A stretch of 64,000 nucleotides of DNA from Victivallaceae bacterium (GCA_016292515.1 JAEDIJ010000005.1:1-64000), one strand, 5' to 3'; shown: positions 26,691 to 36,414, numbered from the stretch's first letter. Numbers and translations are program-made. Notes: generated by a model from the letters alone, not told the origin.

Positions 26691-27757
26691 TGACTCCCGA
26701 AAAAAGCGTCGATTTCCTTTTGGAAAATCAGGCGAGTTTTCTCGCTTTGGCGGATGCCGGATGCGACATCGCCGTTTCCAGCCGGATCCGGCTCGCCCGC
26801 AACCTTGCGGGGACGCCTTTCCCGAGTTCCGCCGATGCCGACTGCCGCCGCGTCGTTGCCGACCGCGTCGTTTCCGCCGCCAACAGCCGCAGTTTCGGCG
26901 GGAAACTCCATCTTTTTGAAATGGAAAATCTCCCTCCGCTTGACCGCGAGATCCTCTTTGAACGCCATCTCGCCAGCCGCGAATTCATCGACCGTCCGCA
27001 GGGAGCCGCGCTCCTCGTCCGCGAAGATGAAAGACTTTCTCTGATGATCAACGAGGAGGATCACTTGCGCTTGCAGGCGATCTCCCCCGGATTCTGTCTG
27101 CGCGAATTGTTTTCTTCGGCGAGCCTCATCGACGACCGTCTGGCGAAAAAACTTGATTTCGCCTTTGACAAAAAACTCGGCTACCTGACAAGTTGCCCCA
27201 CCAACGTCGGCACGGGAATGCGCGCTTCGGTGATGCTCCACTTGCCCGCGCTGACCCTTTCCGGGCGCATCGGCGCGACGATCCAGGGGATCAACAAACT
27301 CAATCTCGCCGTCCGCGGAATGAATGGCGAGGGGAGCGACAACCGCGGTAATTTCTATCAGGTTTCCAATCAGTCCACCCTCGGCGAAAGCGAGGAGGAG
27401 ATCATCGAGCGTTTTTCCGCCGTGATCGACCAGTTGATCAACTTCGAGCGCAACGCGCGGATCCAGTTGCTCGAAAAAGACCGCTACGGCTGGCTCGATT
27501 TCGTCGGGCGCAGTTTCGGGATGTTGCGCTACGCCTACAAGTTGACCGGAAACGACGCGCTCAATTATCTTTCCGGCTTGCGCGCGGGCGTCGATATGAA
27601 ACTCTTTGACCGCCTCGACTGCGCGACGGTCAACGCCTTGTGGCTTTCCATCCAGAACGCCCATTTGCAGAAATTGACCGGACATATTTTAACGGGCAAC
27701 GACCGCGACATCCAGCGCGCCGCGCTCTGCCGCGAAAAACTGCGTACCGGCGCGTAG
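26690..27757 (+). CDS. mcsB: protein arginine kinase McsB
   Basis: 355 residues of the phosphagen-kinase fold. SSRIRLARNL and EEDHLR are substrate and nucleotide contacts, LTSCPTNVGTGMRASVMLHLP is the signature with the catalytic Cys, and NGEGSDNRGNFYQVSNQ holds the acidic base region. The C-terminus has RDIQRA, matching the RDxxRA phospho-arginine sensor of Firmicute McsB. McsB marks proteins with phospho-arginine for ClpC-ClpP degradation. The start is in a TGATG overlap with mcsA and an AAGGAGG precedes it. It converges with dinG with only three bases between. Confidence 0.95.
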   Translation: MTPEKSVDFLLENQASFLALADAGCDIAVSSRIRLARNLAGTPFPSSADADCRRVVADRVVSAANSRSFGGKLHLFEMENLPPLDREILFERHLASREFIDRPQGAALLVREDERLSLMINEEDHLRLQAISPGFCLRELFSSASLIDDRLAKKLDFAFDKKLGYLTSCPTNVGTGMRASVMLHLPALTLSGRIGATIQGINKLNLAVRGMNGEGSDNRGNFYQVSNQSTLGESEEEIIERFSAVIDQLINFERNARIQLLEKDRYGWLDFVGRSFGMLRYAYKLTGNDALNYLSGLRAGVDMKLFDRLDCATVNALWLSIQNAHLQKLTGHILTGNDRDIQRAALCREKLRTGA

Positions 27758-27760
27758 GCG

Positions 27761-29809
27761 TTACTCTATGATCTCCAAGGGATAGGGGATCGATTCCAGA
27801 AACGCCCGTCCATAACTTTTGGTCAGCAACCGCGGGTCGAGGCAGGTGATGATCCCACGGTCGGTGCGGCGGCGGATCAGCCTGCCGACGCCCTGCCGGA
27901 ATTTGAGGACGGCTTCCGGCAGATTGTACTCCCCGAAAGGACTTTTGCCCTGCTGACGGATGCGGTCGATGCGCGCCGCGATCAGCGGATGGCTGGGGAC
28001 GGCAAAAGGCAGTTTGGTGACGATCACCTGACTCAACGCTTCGCCCGGCACATCGACCCCCGTCCAGAAACTGTCGGTGCCGAAAAGGACGGAGTTGACA
28101 TCGCGTTTGAATTCCCGCAACATCTGATAACGGGTGAGTTCCCCGCCTTGGACGAGCAGTTGCCAGTTGCGTTCGGCAAATTCGCCGCGGAGCGCGTCGG
28201 CACAGCGGCGCATCTGCTGATAACTGGTGAAAAGGACGAAACTTTTGCCGTCGGTTTCGGCGATGAGTTTTGGCAGTATTTCGATCAGCGCGTCGGCAAA
28301 TTCCGGCGTCGAGGGATCGGGAAAGCGGCGCACCGCGCGGAAACGCGCCTGACTTGCCGCAAAGGGGGAGTCGAGCCGGAGCGATTCGCCGTTGGTGAAG
28401 CCGGAGCGCGAAAAGTAGTAGTCAAAGTGCTTGCGGACGGTCAGCGTCGCACTGCACAGAATAACGGGAAAGTCCTGATTGAAAAGGATTTCGCCCAATA
28501 CATCGGCGATGTTGAGCGGCGTTCCGTGGAGCGAGATCTGCGCGCGGTCGTTCTCCGCATAATAGACCGTATCGGGCAGCCGCCGGGTGCGAAAAGCGTC
28601 GACGGCGTCGATGATCTCGCGGCAGCGGTTGACCGCGCTTTCCAACTCCGTGCGGAGACTCGGCTCCTCCTCCTTTTGGACGACGGCCGAGAGGTCTTCG
28701 ATCAGCGCGCTCAACTGCGTCTGAAAATTCGGACTGTCGTCGATCGGACGGTTGACGGCAAGCGCGCTTTCATGGCACTGTTGAAGCAAATTTTCATAGG
28801 GGGCGAACCAGCCGTAGGCTTCGTCGCGGCAACTGGCGACGGCGGCGCGGAGCGCGGGATTGATGCCGTTGCGGACGAGGAGTCCGCGGATGTTTTCGGG
28901 ATTGTAAAGTTTGTTGAGGGCGTGCAACACGCCGACTTTGGAAATATGAAGCCCTAAATGTTCGGCGGCATTGTCCTCCAAGGTGTGCGCTTCGTCGATC
29001 AGTACGGCGCCGTAGTTGGGCAGAAGCGTCCCCGCCGTCCCTTCGCCGCAACGCATCGCGAGATCGGTGAAAAAGAGCGCGTGATTGGCGACGACGATGT
29101 CCGCTTCCTCCCATTTGCGTCGCGCGCGCATATAGGCGCACTCACGGAAAAATTCGCACTTGCCGCCGAGGCAGTTGCCGACTTCGCAGCAGACGAGATC
29201 CCACGTCGCGGAATCGACGCGGAAGTCGGGATTGTCGCGTTCGCCGCTTGCGCCGTTTTCGAGCGCGGAAGTGATCTTCGCGATGTCGCCGACAAGGGAA
29301 GGCAACGGCAGAAGCGCGTCGCGTTGCTCTCCCGTAAGAAGTGCGAAACGCCTGCGGCACAAGTAGTTGCGGCGACCTTTGGCGAGCGCGGCTTTGATCG
29401 GGATGCCCATCACTTCGCTCAAAAAGGGAATGTCCTTTTCGATCAACTGCTCCTGCAAATGGATCGTTTCCGTCGTGATCAGCGCACAGCGGCCCGCGAG
29501 GCGGGCGCGTTCAAAAAGCGGGACTAAATAGGCGAAACTCTTGCCGACGCCGGTCGGCGCCTCGATACAACAGTTGGAGCCTTTGGCGAGCGCGCGGGAG
29601 ATCGCGAGCGCCATTTCCAGTTGCTGGGGACGTTCCTCGCCGTCCGGCATCGCGCTCTGCAACGGGCCGCCGGGGGAAAAAAAGGTGCGGCACCCCTCCT
29701 CCAAAGTCGAAATGTCGGGGCGTTCGTCGACCTCGTACTCGACTTCGCAATCCGCGATGTCGAAGTCGGCGGCGAAGTCGTCGACGGGGAAATCAGTCTC
29801 GTCCATCAT
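27761..29809 (-). CDS. dinG: DinG/XPD-type superfamily 2 DNA helicase
   Basis: 682 residues. Walker A EAPTGVGKS near residue 85, motif II DEAH, and late motifs including LFGTDSFWTGVDVPG and FRQGVGRLIRR. Between motifs I and II four cysteines in the order C, C-x(n)-C-x4-C-x5-C (YLCRR, CEVGNCLGGKCEFFREC) probably bind a 4Fe-4S cluster, as in XPD and DinG. It unwinds 5' to 3' on DNA with bubbles, R-loops or G4s during repair. The chosen start is the first of two ATGs at 29809, nine bases after the stop of the zinc-ribbon gene. Confidence 0.9.
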   Translation of the reverse strand: MMDETDFPVDDFAADFDIADCEVEYEVDERPDISTLEEGCRTFFSPGGPLQSAMPDGEERPQQLEMALAISRALAKGSNCCIEAPTGVGKSFAYLVPLFERARLAGRCALITTETIHLQEQLIEKDIPFLSEVMGIPIKAALAKGRRNYLCRRRFALLTGEQRDALLPLPSLVGDIAKITSALENGASGERDNPDFRVDSATWDLVCCEVGNCLGGKCEFFRECAYMRARRKWEEADIVVANHALFFTDLAMRCGEGTAGTLLPNYGAVLIDEAHTLEDNAAEHLGLHISKVGVLHALNKLYNPENIRGLLVRNGINPALRAAVASCRDEAYGWFAPYENLLQQCHESALAVNRPIDDSPNFQTQLSALIEDLSAVVQKEEEPSLRTELESAVNRCREIIDAVDAFRTRRLPDTVYYAENDRAQISLHGTPLNIADVLGEILFNQDFPVILCSATLTVRKHFDYYFSRSGFTNGESLRLDSPFAASQARFRAVRRFPDPSTPEFADALIEILPKLIAETDGKSFVLFTSYQQMRRCADALRGEFAERNWQLLVQGGELTRYQMLREFKRDVNSVLFGTDSFWTGVDVPGEALSQVIVTKLPFAVPSHPLIAARIDRIRQQGKSPFGEYNLPEAVLKFRQGVGRLIRRRTDRGIITCLDPRLLTKSYGRAFLESIPYPLEIIE

Positions 29810-29817
29810 CGGAAAAC

Positions 29818-30537
29818 TTAAAGTTCGACGCGCTTCGGATCGTAGAGCATGCCCTGGCAGTTGTCGCACTCGACGACTTCGCCCTTTTGGAGCTGATTGA
29901 GCGTCTGGGCGGTGACGCGCATATGACAGCGCGTGCAGATGCCGTTTTCGACCGCGCAGACGGGAGCGCCCGACTCCGGCTTTTTCATCAGTGCCTCGTA
30001 GCGGCGCAGGACGTCGGGAATGATACCGTTGACCTTGGAGGGACGTTCTTTTGTCAGCGTCTCCACTTCCTTTTTGAGCGTGTCGCCAAAGGCGACGACG
30101 TCGTCGAAATCGGCTTTGACCATTTTGAGCGCGGCGGCGTTTTCCCGTTTGATGCGGTTGAATTCGCGCTTGGCGTTTTCCAGTTCGTCGAATTTGGCGA
30201 GGATCGCTTCCTCGATCTCGCCCGTCTTGCGCTTGTTGTCCTCGATCGTCGCGAGCATCGCCTGATATTCGGTATTTTTTTTGACCATCGCGGACTGCTG
30301 TTGCAGTTTGCGGTTGTCGTCGTCGAGTTTCTTGATGTCGGACTCGCCCGCTTTGATTTCAAGTTCGATTTTTTTCACGCGGCTGGCGGCATCGTCGACC
30401 GCTTTGAGCAGGGCGTCGCGTTTGCCGAGGAGTTCCGTGAGGTCGCCGCGAAGAGAATTTTGTTTCTGTTTGTCGGTGAAAATGCGCAGGTCGCATTTCT
30501 GCAATTCGAGAAGTTTGCCGAGCCAGGGGTGTGCCAT
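29818..30537 (-). CDS. coiled-coil protein with C4 zinc ribbon (CT398/DUF164 type)
   Basis: 239 residues. Residues 20-150 form a long antiparallel coiled coil rich in Lys/Glu/Asp. The C-terminus has ICTRCHMRV and VECDNCQGMLYDP, two C-x2-C pairs forming a zinc ribbon. The same layout is known in chlamydial CT398, a protein linked to sigma-54 and secretion. The function in this organism is not established. It sits between ruvB and dinG on the same strand, with 12 bases to ruvB and eight to dinG, so a repair operon is likely. Confidence 0.85.
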   Translation of the reverse strand: MAHPWLGKLLELQKCDLRIFTDKQKQNSLRGDLTELLGKRDALLKAVDDAASRVKKIELEIKAGESDIKKLDDDNRKLQQQSAMVKKNTEYQAMLATIEDNKRKTGEIEEAILAKFDELENAKREFNRIKRENAAALKMVKADFDDVVAFGDTLKKEVETLTKERPSKVNGIIPDVLRRYEALMKKPESGAPVCAVENGICTRCHMRVTAQTLNQLQKGEVVECDNCQGMLYDPKRVEL

Positions 30538-30549
30538 CGTGAAGATCTC

Positions 30550-31566
30550 CTAAAATAATTCGTTGCTGTCGGTCGCGCGGTCGAGACCGAGTTTCTGCCA
30601 CGCCTTGGGAGTGGCGACGCGCCCTTTGGGGGTGCGCACGAGATAACCGCGCTGAATGAGAAAGGGTTCGTAGACTTCCTCGATCGAGTCCTCCTCCTCG
30701 CCGACCGACACCGCGATGTTTTTCAGCCCGACGGGGCCGCCGCGGAAGTTGGCGATGATGACTTCGAGGATGCGCAAGTCCATATCGTCCAGACCGTCGC
30801 TGTCGATTTGGAGCATCTGCAACGCGTCGGAAGCGACTTTGCCCGTGATCTTTTTGTCGGCGCGCACCTGCGCGTAATCGCGGGCGCGGCGCAAAAGATT
30901 GTTGGCGATGCGCGGCGTGCCGCGGCAGCGTCCGGCGATCTCCAATGCGCCCTCGTCGTCGAGTTCGACGTCGAGCAGATTCGCCGAGCGGCGCAGAATT
31001 TTGCAGAGGCTTTCCGTTTCGTAGTAGTCGAGCCGGATATTCAAGCCGAAACGCGCGCGCAACGGCGACGAGAGCATTCCCTGCCGCGTCGTCGCGCCGA
31101 TCAACGTGAAGCGGGGAATGTTGAGACGCACCGAACGCGCCCCCGCGCCCTGTTCCAGCATGATGTCGATGAAAAAATCCTCCATCGCGCTGTAAAGGTA
31201 CTCCTCGACGGCGGTGCTGAGGCGGTGGATCTCGTCGATGAAAAGCACGTCGCCCGGTTCAAGGGAGGTGAGCAATCCCGCGAGATCGCCCGGTTTCTCG
31301 ATCGCGGGGCCGCTCGAACTTTTGAGATGGGTGCCGCGCTCATTGGCGATGATGTAGGCGAGCGTCGTCTTGCCCAGTCCCGGCGGGCCGCTCAAAAGGA
31401 TGTGATCGAGTGCTTCGTCGCGTTCGCGGGCGGCGCGCACAAAAAGTTCCAGTTGCTCCTTGACGCGCTGCTGTCCGGGAAATTCGGCAAAGGTGGGAGG
31501 ACGGAGCGAGTTTTCGCGCGCCGGGTCGCGTTTGTTCAGGGAAGAAGTGATAAATCTTTCAGTCAT
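30550..31566 (-). CDS. ruvB: Holliday junction branch migration ATPase RuvB
   Basis: 338 residues, the normal length. Walker A GPPGLGKT, Walker B DEIHRL, sensor 1 GATTRQGML, Arg finger region PLRARFG, and a C-terminal winged helix ending EEVYEPFLIQRGYLVRTPKGR. RuvB forms the hexameric motor that moves Holliday junctions with RuvA. Neither ruvA nor ruvC is next to it. It leads an operon with the zinc-ribbon gene and dinG, and is divergent from transketolase across a 143-base gap. Confidence 0.97.
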   Translation of the reverse strand: MTERFITSSLNKRDPARENSLRPPTFAEFPGQQRVKEQLELFVRAARERDEALDHILLSGPPGLGKTTLAYIIANERGTHLKSSSGPAIEKPGDLAGLLTSLEPGDVLFIDEIHRLSTAVEEYLYSAMEDFFIDIMLEQGAGARSVRLNIPRFTLIGATTRQGMLSSPLRARFGLNIRLDYYETESLCKILRRSANLLDVELDDEGALEIAGRCRGTPRIANNLLRRARDYAQVRADKKITGKVASDALQMLQIDSDGLDDMDLRILEVIIANFRGGPVGLKNIAVSVGEEEDSIEEVYEPFLIQRGYLVRTPKGRVATPKAWQKLGLDRATDSNELF

Positions 31567-31709
31567 CTTCGTTTCGTTCTTGCTTTTAAGAGGTCTGTGT
31601 GTTACTTTATATCATTGCGAATGACATCAAATCAATTGCTCTATATAAAAGATAGCGCAAAACTTGCAATTTACCAGTTGTAAAACTGAAAAAATCGAAA
31701 GGATATGAG

Positions 31710-33818
31710 ATGATTTACGATCCGCAGCTGATGAAGTTGTCCGCCGACGCCATCCGCGTACTCTCGGCGGAGGCGATCCAAAAGGCGAAATCAGGCCATC
31801 CGGGAATGCCGCTCGGGTGCGCGGATTTCGCCTTTACGCTTTGGAGCAAATATCTGCGCTTCAACCCGGAAAATCCCAAGTGGATCGGCCGCGACCGTTT
31901 CGTTCTTTCCGGCGGTCACGCGTCGATGTTGCTCTACTCGATGCTCCACCTTTTCGGCTTCGGCTTGACGATGGACGACATCAAGGAATTCCGCCAGTGG
32001 GGAAGTCTCACCCCCGGCCACCCCGAATACGGGCACACCGACGGCGTCGATATCACAACGGGCCCCCTCGGCAGCGGGTTTTCCTCGGCGGTCGGTATGG
32101 CGATCGCCAAACGCAATTTCGCCGCTTCGACCGGATTGGACAAGAGCGGTCTCTTTGACGCGCAGAAAATCTACGTGATCTGCGGCGACGGCTGTATGAT
32201 GGAGGGTTGCACGCAGGAATCCGCTTCGCTTGCGGGCCATTTGCAACTCGACGAATTGATCGTTTACTACGACTGCAACCGCGTTTCCATCGAGGGCAGT
32301 TGCGACCTTGCCTTTACCGAAGACGTCGGCGCGCGTTTCGCCGCGCAGAAGTGGCGCGTCATCGAGATCGAAAACGCCAATGACATCGCGCAGTGCGACG
32401 ACGCGCTCCGTCAGGCGCAGCAGTCCGACGGCCGTCCGACGATCATCATCGGACACACGACGATCGGTTACGGCGCGCCGACCAAGGCGGGGCTCGCCAA
32501 ATGCCACGGCGAGCCGCTCGGCGAGGAGGAACTTGCCGGACTGCGCAAAAACCTCAACTGGGAGCTGCCCGCTTTTACGATCCCCGAAAAGGTGAAAAGT
32601 TTCTGCGCGGAGCGCGCCAAAGAAAACATCGCCGCCGCCGCGCAGTGGGAAAAGGATTTCCAGAACTTCCTCGACGCCGATCCCTTGCGCGCCCATAAAG
32701 TTTACCAGTTCCTCGGCCGCGAAGTTCCGGCGGACATTCAGCAGAAAATCGCATCCGGCGTGCCCTACGACAAGCCGATCGCCACGCGCGCCGCAAGCGG
32801 TGCGGCGTTGCAGGTCGCGGCGGCGCAGGTGCCCTCGCTTCTCGGCGGTTCCGCCGACCTCGGACCTTCCAACAAGACCGTGATCAAGGACGGCGGCGAC
32901 TTCACCGCCGCCAATCCCGCCGGACGCAATCTCCACTTCGGCGTGCGCGAGTTCGGTATGGCGCTCGCCGCCAACGGTATGGCGCTCTACGGGACGGCGA
33001 TCCCCTACTGCGCGACTTTCTTCGTCTTTGCGGACTATATGAAACCCGCGATCCGGCTGGCGGCGCTTCAACATCTGCACGTGATCTACGTCTTTACGCA
33101 CGACAGTTTCTACGTCGGCGAGGACGGTCCCACCCACGAACCGGTCGAGCAGATCACGATGCTCCGCTCGATCCCCGGCTTGACGGTGATCCGCCCCGGC
33201 GACGCGCACGAAACGGCGCAGGCGTGGGCGTATGCGTTGCAGGCGGACGGTCCCGTCGCTTTGCTGCTCACCCGTCAGGATCTCGCCGTCTACGATGAAA
33301 AAACGGCGGCAAACGTCGATGTGGCGCGCGGCGCATTCGTCGTTTCCGACGACGAGGATTTTGAACTGGCGCTCCTCGCGACGGGCAGTGAAGTCAATCT
33401 CGCGCTCGGCGCGGCGGAGATCCTGCGGCGGGACGGCAATAAGATCCGCGTCGTTTCGATGCCGAGTCAGGAACTCTTTCTCGCGCAGGATTTCGAGTAT
33501 CAGGATAAAGTCCTGCCCTTTGACTGCGAAGCGATCGTTTCGATCGAAGCCGGTTCCACCTACGGCTGGCACCGCTTTGTCAACGCGGGCGGTCTCGCGA
33601 TCGGGCTTGACCACTTCGGCGCGTCGGCGCCCTACAAGGTGCTCGCCGGAAAATTCGGCTTCACGCCCGAAAGCGTCGCCGAGGAGATCCTCGAATTTTA
33701 TTCCGCCGGCGGCTGTGATTGCGGCTGTGAGGACGAAAATTGCGACTGCGGTTGCGAAGAGGATCACGATCACTGTGATTGTGATGGCGATGCCTGTCAC
33801 TGTCAGGATCATAAATAA
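31710..33818 (+). CDS. tkt: transketolase with Cys/His/Asp-rich C-terminal tail
   Basis: 702 residues. The TPP site is GDGCMMEG with a conserved Asn further on; GHAS, GPLGSG and HDSFYVGEDGPTHEPVEQ are transketolase signatures. It exchanges two-carbon units in the pentose phosphate pathway. The last 35 residues are an addition not usual in the family: they hold ten Cys, four His and many Asp/Glu in patterns such as CDCGC (twice), HDHCDC and CHCQDH. The tail is in frame, continuous and followed by a normal stop and AAGGAG for the next gene. It may bind metal. Confidence 0.95.
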   Translation: MIYDPQLMKLSADAIRVLSAEAIQKAKSGHPGMPLGCADFAFTLWSKYLRFNPENPKWIGRDRFVLSGGHASMLLYSMLHLFGFGLTMDDIKEFRQWGSLTPGHPEYGHTDGVDITTGPLGSGFSSAVGMAIAKRNFAASTGLDKSGLFDAQKIYVICGDGCMMEGCTQESASLAGHLQLDELIVYYDCNRVSIEGSCDLAFTEDVGARFAAQKWRVIEIENANDIAQCDDALRQAQQSDGRPTIIIGHTTIGYGAPTKAGLAKCHGEPLGEEELAGLRKNLNWELPAFTIPEKVKSFCAERAKENIAAAAQWEKDFQNFLDADPLRAHKVYQFLGREVPADIQQKIASGVPYDKPIATRAASGAALQVAAAQVPSLLGGSADLGPSNKTVIKDGGDFTAANPAGRNLHFGVREFGMALAANGMALYGTAIPYCATFFVFADYMKPAIRLAALQHLHVIYVFTHDSFYVGEDGPTHEPVEQITMLRSIPGLTVIRPGDAHETAQAWAYALQADGPVALLLTRQDLAVYDEKTAANVDVARGAFVVSDDEDFELALLATGSEVNLALGAAEILRRDGNKIRVVSMPSQELFLAQDFEYQDKVLPFDCEAIVSIEAGSTYGWHRFVNAGGLAIGLDHFGASAPYKVLAGKFGFTPESVAEEILEFYSAGGCDCGCEDENCDCGCEEDHDHCDCDGDACHCQDHK

Positions 33819-33830
33819 GGAGATTGGACT

Positions 33831-35147
33831 ATGGCGGAAATTTTCAAGGCTTATGACATTCGCGGCGTCTACGGCGTCGATCTCGATCCCGAGATCGCCG
33901 AAAAGATCGGTCGTGCCTACATCACCTTCACCGGTGCGAAAAAAGTCGTCGTCGGTCGCGATATGCGCCCGACTTCCGAGCCGCTGTTTCAGGCGCTCGC
34001 CAAAGGAATGATGGCGCAGGGCGCCGACGTGATCGATCTTGGACTCTGCTCGACGCCGATGAGCTATCACGCCAACGGATTTCTGCACGCCGACGGCAGC
34101 GTGATGATCACGGCGAGCCACAACCCCGGCGAGTGGAACGGTTTCAAACTCTGCCGCGCCGACGCCGTGCCGATTTCCGGCGCGACCGGCATCATGGAGA
34201 TCAAAAAGATCGTCGAAACGCAGAGTTTCGCCCCGTGCAGCACGCCGGGAACTCTCTCGACGTTTGACATCGCGCCCGAGTACGCGCGCTTCCTGCGCAG
34301 TTTCGCCAAGATCGACCGGAAACTCAAAATCGTCGTCGATTTCGCCAACGCGATGGGGTCCGCCGAAATGGCGGGCATTCGCGATCTCTTTGACGTCGTG
34401 CCGCTTTACGAGGAACTCGACGGCACGTTTCCGAATCACGAGGCGAATCCGCTCAAAACGCACACGCTCGACGCAATCCGCGCCAAGGTCAAGGAAGTCG
34501 GAGCCGATTTCGGCGCCGCTTTTGACGGCGACGCCGACCGCTGCGGTTTCATCGACGACCGCGGCGAGATCATCCCGATGGATCTCTTTACCGCGCTGAT
34601 CGCGCAGGATATCCTTTCCAACGGGCCGGCGACGATCCTCTACGATCTGCGCAGCAGCCGCGCGGTCAAGGAGTGCATCGAAGCCAACGGCGGCAAGGCG
34701 ATCCAGTGCCGCGTCGGTCACGCTTTCATCAAGGCGCAGATGCGCGAAAACGACGCCGTTTTCGCCGGGGAACTTTCCGGTCACTACTACTTCAAGCAGA
34801 ACTGCACCGCCGAGTCGCAGGGGCTTTCGCTCGTGATGCTCACCAACTTGCTCTGCAAGAAAAACTGCGCGCTTCACGAATTGGTCGATCCGCTCCGCAA
34901 ATACGCTTCCAGCGGCGAAGTCAATTCCAAGGTCGCCGACGTCAAGCCGATCCTCGATACGCTGCGCCGCCGCTACGCCGACGGGCATTTGTTTGAACTG
35001 GACGGCGTCAGCTGCGAATATCCCGACTGGTGGTTCAATGTCCGCGCTTCCAACACCGAGCCGCTGTTGCGGCTGATCGTCGAAGCCGACACGCCGAGTC
35101 TGATGGAAGCCAAGCGCGACGAATTGCTCAAAATCATCCGCGGGTAA
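33831..35147 (+). CDS. phosphomannomutase/phosphoglucomutase
   Basis: 438 residues of the alpha-D-phosphohexomutase family. Phosphoserine loop MITASHNPGEWNG, metal loop FDGDADRCGF, sugar loop GELSGHYYF and phosphate-binding RASNTEPLLRL are all intact. It converts hexose 1- and 6-phosphates for nucleotide-sugar synthesis. The family does not fix whether mannose, glucose or glucosamine is the substrate. It follows tkt by 12 bases with an AAGGAG site, so they are one operon. Confidence 0.93.
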   Translation: MAEIFKAYDIRGVYGVDLDPEIAEKIGRAYITFTGAKKVVVGRDMRPTSEPLFQALAKGMMAQGADVIDLGLCSTPMSYHANGFLHADGSVMITASHNPGEWNGFKLCRADAVPISGATGIMEIKKIVETQSFAPCSTPGTLSTFDIAPEYARFLRSFAKIDRKLKIVVDFANAMGSAEMAGIRDLFDVVPLYEELDGTFPNHEANPLKTHTLDAIRAKVKEVGADFGAAFDGDADRCGFIDDRGEIIPMDLFTALIAQDILSNGPATILYDLRSSRAVKECIEANGGKAIQCRVGHAFIKAQMRENDAVFAGELSGHYYFKQNCTAESQGLSLVMLTNLLCKKNCALHELVDPLRKYASSGEVNSKVADVKPILDTLRRRYADGHLFELDGVSCEYPDWWFNVRASNTEPLLRLIVEADTPSLMEAKRDELLKIIRG

Positions 35148-35169
35148 TGCGTTGCGCGCGCGGCGGCAA

Positions 35170-36375
35170 GTGAAACTGAAACGCATCGTTTTACTTTTCT
35201 TTCTGATCGGTACGGCGACGGCGGAGGCGGCGGTCGAGATCGTTTCCCGCCGCCCGGAAAACCACCGCGTCGTCCGTACGCTCAATCAGGAGATCGCCGC
35301 GCTTTTTCCTTTCCCCGGAAAAGAAAAAGCACCGCGGAATCTGCGGATCGTTTTTGACCGCGACGCGCCGAAAAAGATCGCGCGCGTGGAAACGCACCGC
35401 GCGATCGAACTCGTCATTTGCGACGATGAAAACTGGATGCGCGACAACGACGTGATGGAGCAGTTGTCGGGCGCGCTTTTTGCCCACCGCGCCGGAAGTG
35501 AAAAAAATTTGCGCCTGCCCCGCTTCCTCCTCGCCGCGATGCGCGGAGAATTGCGCGGCATCGCCAATTCCCGCAAGATCAACCGTTCCAATTACCAGAT
35601 GTTTTTTTTGCGCGCGCTCCTCGGCGCCGGACGCAATATCGATTACAGTTGCAGTGCGACAAGCGGCAGCTTCCCCCCGGTTGAGATCTATCAGGAGGAA
35701 GCGGCGGAAATTCTCCTTTACGCCGTGCGCCGCCGCGACCTTTTGAACGCCGTGGGAGATGACATCCTCCGAGGGGAAAGGGTGACGGAAAAACTCCTCC
35801 TGAAACTCGACGAAGTCGCCCGCGCCGAGGGCTTTGCCAGTGCCGACGAATTGCTTTTTGACGCGGCGAATCAGCGCGCCTGGCACTTGTTTGCGCCGCG
35901 TCCGGCGGGGCTTTCCCGTCGCGTTTTCGCCCGGCTTTGCCAGCGCGAGATCGAGGAACTTGACGATTTCGGCAAGCCGACCGGGCGGCGCGTTCCCGCC
36001 GATCTCGAAGTCTGGTGTGCGCTCTCGATGACGCGACCCGACGTCGAGGAAATGCGGAAAAAATTCCGGCGCGACTTGCGCGATTTCCGCCGGGGCGAAA
36101 CTCCGGAAGCGCGCGCGGTGATCGACCGGCTCGCCGCCTTGGATTTTTACCCCGGCGACCTCGAAGCGATCGCCGCCGCCAAAAAGGAACTTGCCGAGAT
36201 CTGGGAAAAACGGGAAAAAGCGGAGACTTTTCTCACCGAAACCGAAGCGCGTTTCGGCGGGCTCGGTGCTCACGCGCCCGCCCGGATCGACGCCGTCCGT
36301 CACCGCAATGAATTGCTTTCGCCGCGCGGCAAAGAGTTTCTCGACCGCGTCGAAAAACTCTACTCCGGAGAATAG
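35170..36375 (+). CDS. exported protein of unknown function
   Basis: 401 residues beginning with a signal peptide KLKRIVLLFFLIGTATAEA when the GTG at 35170 is used; a TTG at 35152 is also possible. The mature part is soluble, helix-rich and charged, with VEIVSRRPENHRVVRTLNQE at the start and a coiled-coil-like region EIWEKREKAETFLTETEAR near the end. No catalytic motif was seen. It follows the phosphomutase by 22 bases. I do not recognise the family. Confidence 0.65.
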   Translation: MKLKRIVLLFFLIGTATAEAAVEIVSRRPENHRVVRTLNQEIAALFPFPGKEKAPRNLRIVFDRDAPKKIARVETHRAIELVICDDENWMRDNDVMEQLSGALFAHRAGSEKNLRLPRFLLAAMRGELRGIANSRKINRSNYQMFFLRALLGAGRNIDYSCSATSGSFPPVEIYQEEAAEILLYAVRRRDLLNAVGDDILRGERVTEKLLLKLDEVARAEGFASADELLFDAANQRAWHLFAPRPAGLSRRVFARLCQREIEELDDFGKPTGRRVPADLEVWCALSMTRPDVEEMRKKFRRDLRDFRRGETPEARAVIDRLAALDFYPGDLEAIAAAKKELAEIWEKREKAETFLTETEARFGGLGAHAPARIDAVRHRNELLSPRGKEFLDRVEKLYSGE

Positions 36376-36385
36376 CGCGTTTTGC

Positions 36386-36414
36386 TTGCAGACGATGCGC
36401 TTTGACGCTATATT
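36386..36414 (+). promoter_or_regulatory. promoter of the malic enzyme gene
   Basis: TTGCAG (36386-36391), 17-base spacer, TATATT (36409-36414), 40 bases before the start. Confidence 0.75.

Noticed and set aside
33700..33818. Transketolase tail as a frameshift artefact
   Set aside because: The frame is continuous with the catalytic fold, has a biased Cys/His/Asp content and ends properly before the next ribosome site.
31791..35285. Open frame of 1164 codons on the minus strand
   Set aside because: Antisense shadow of transketolase and phosphohexomutase.
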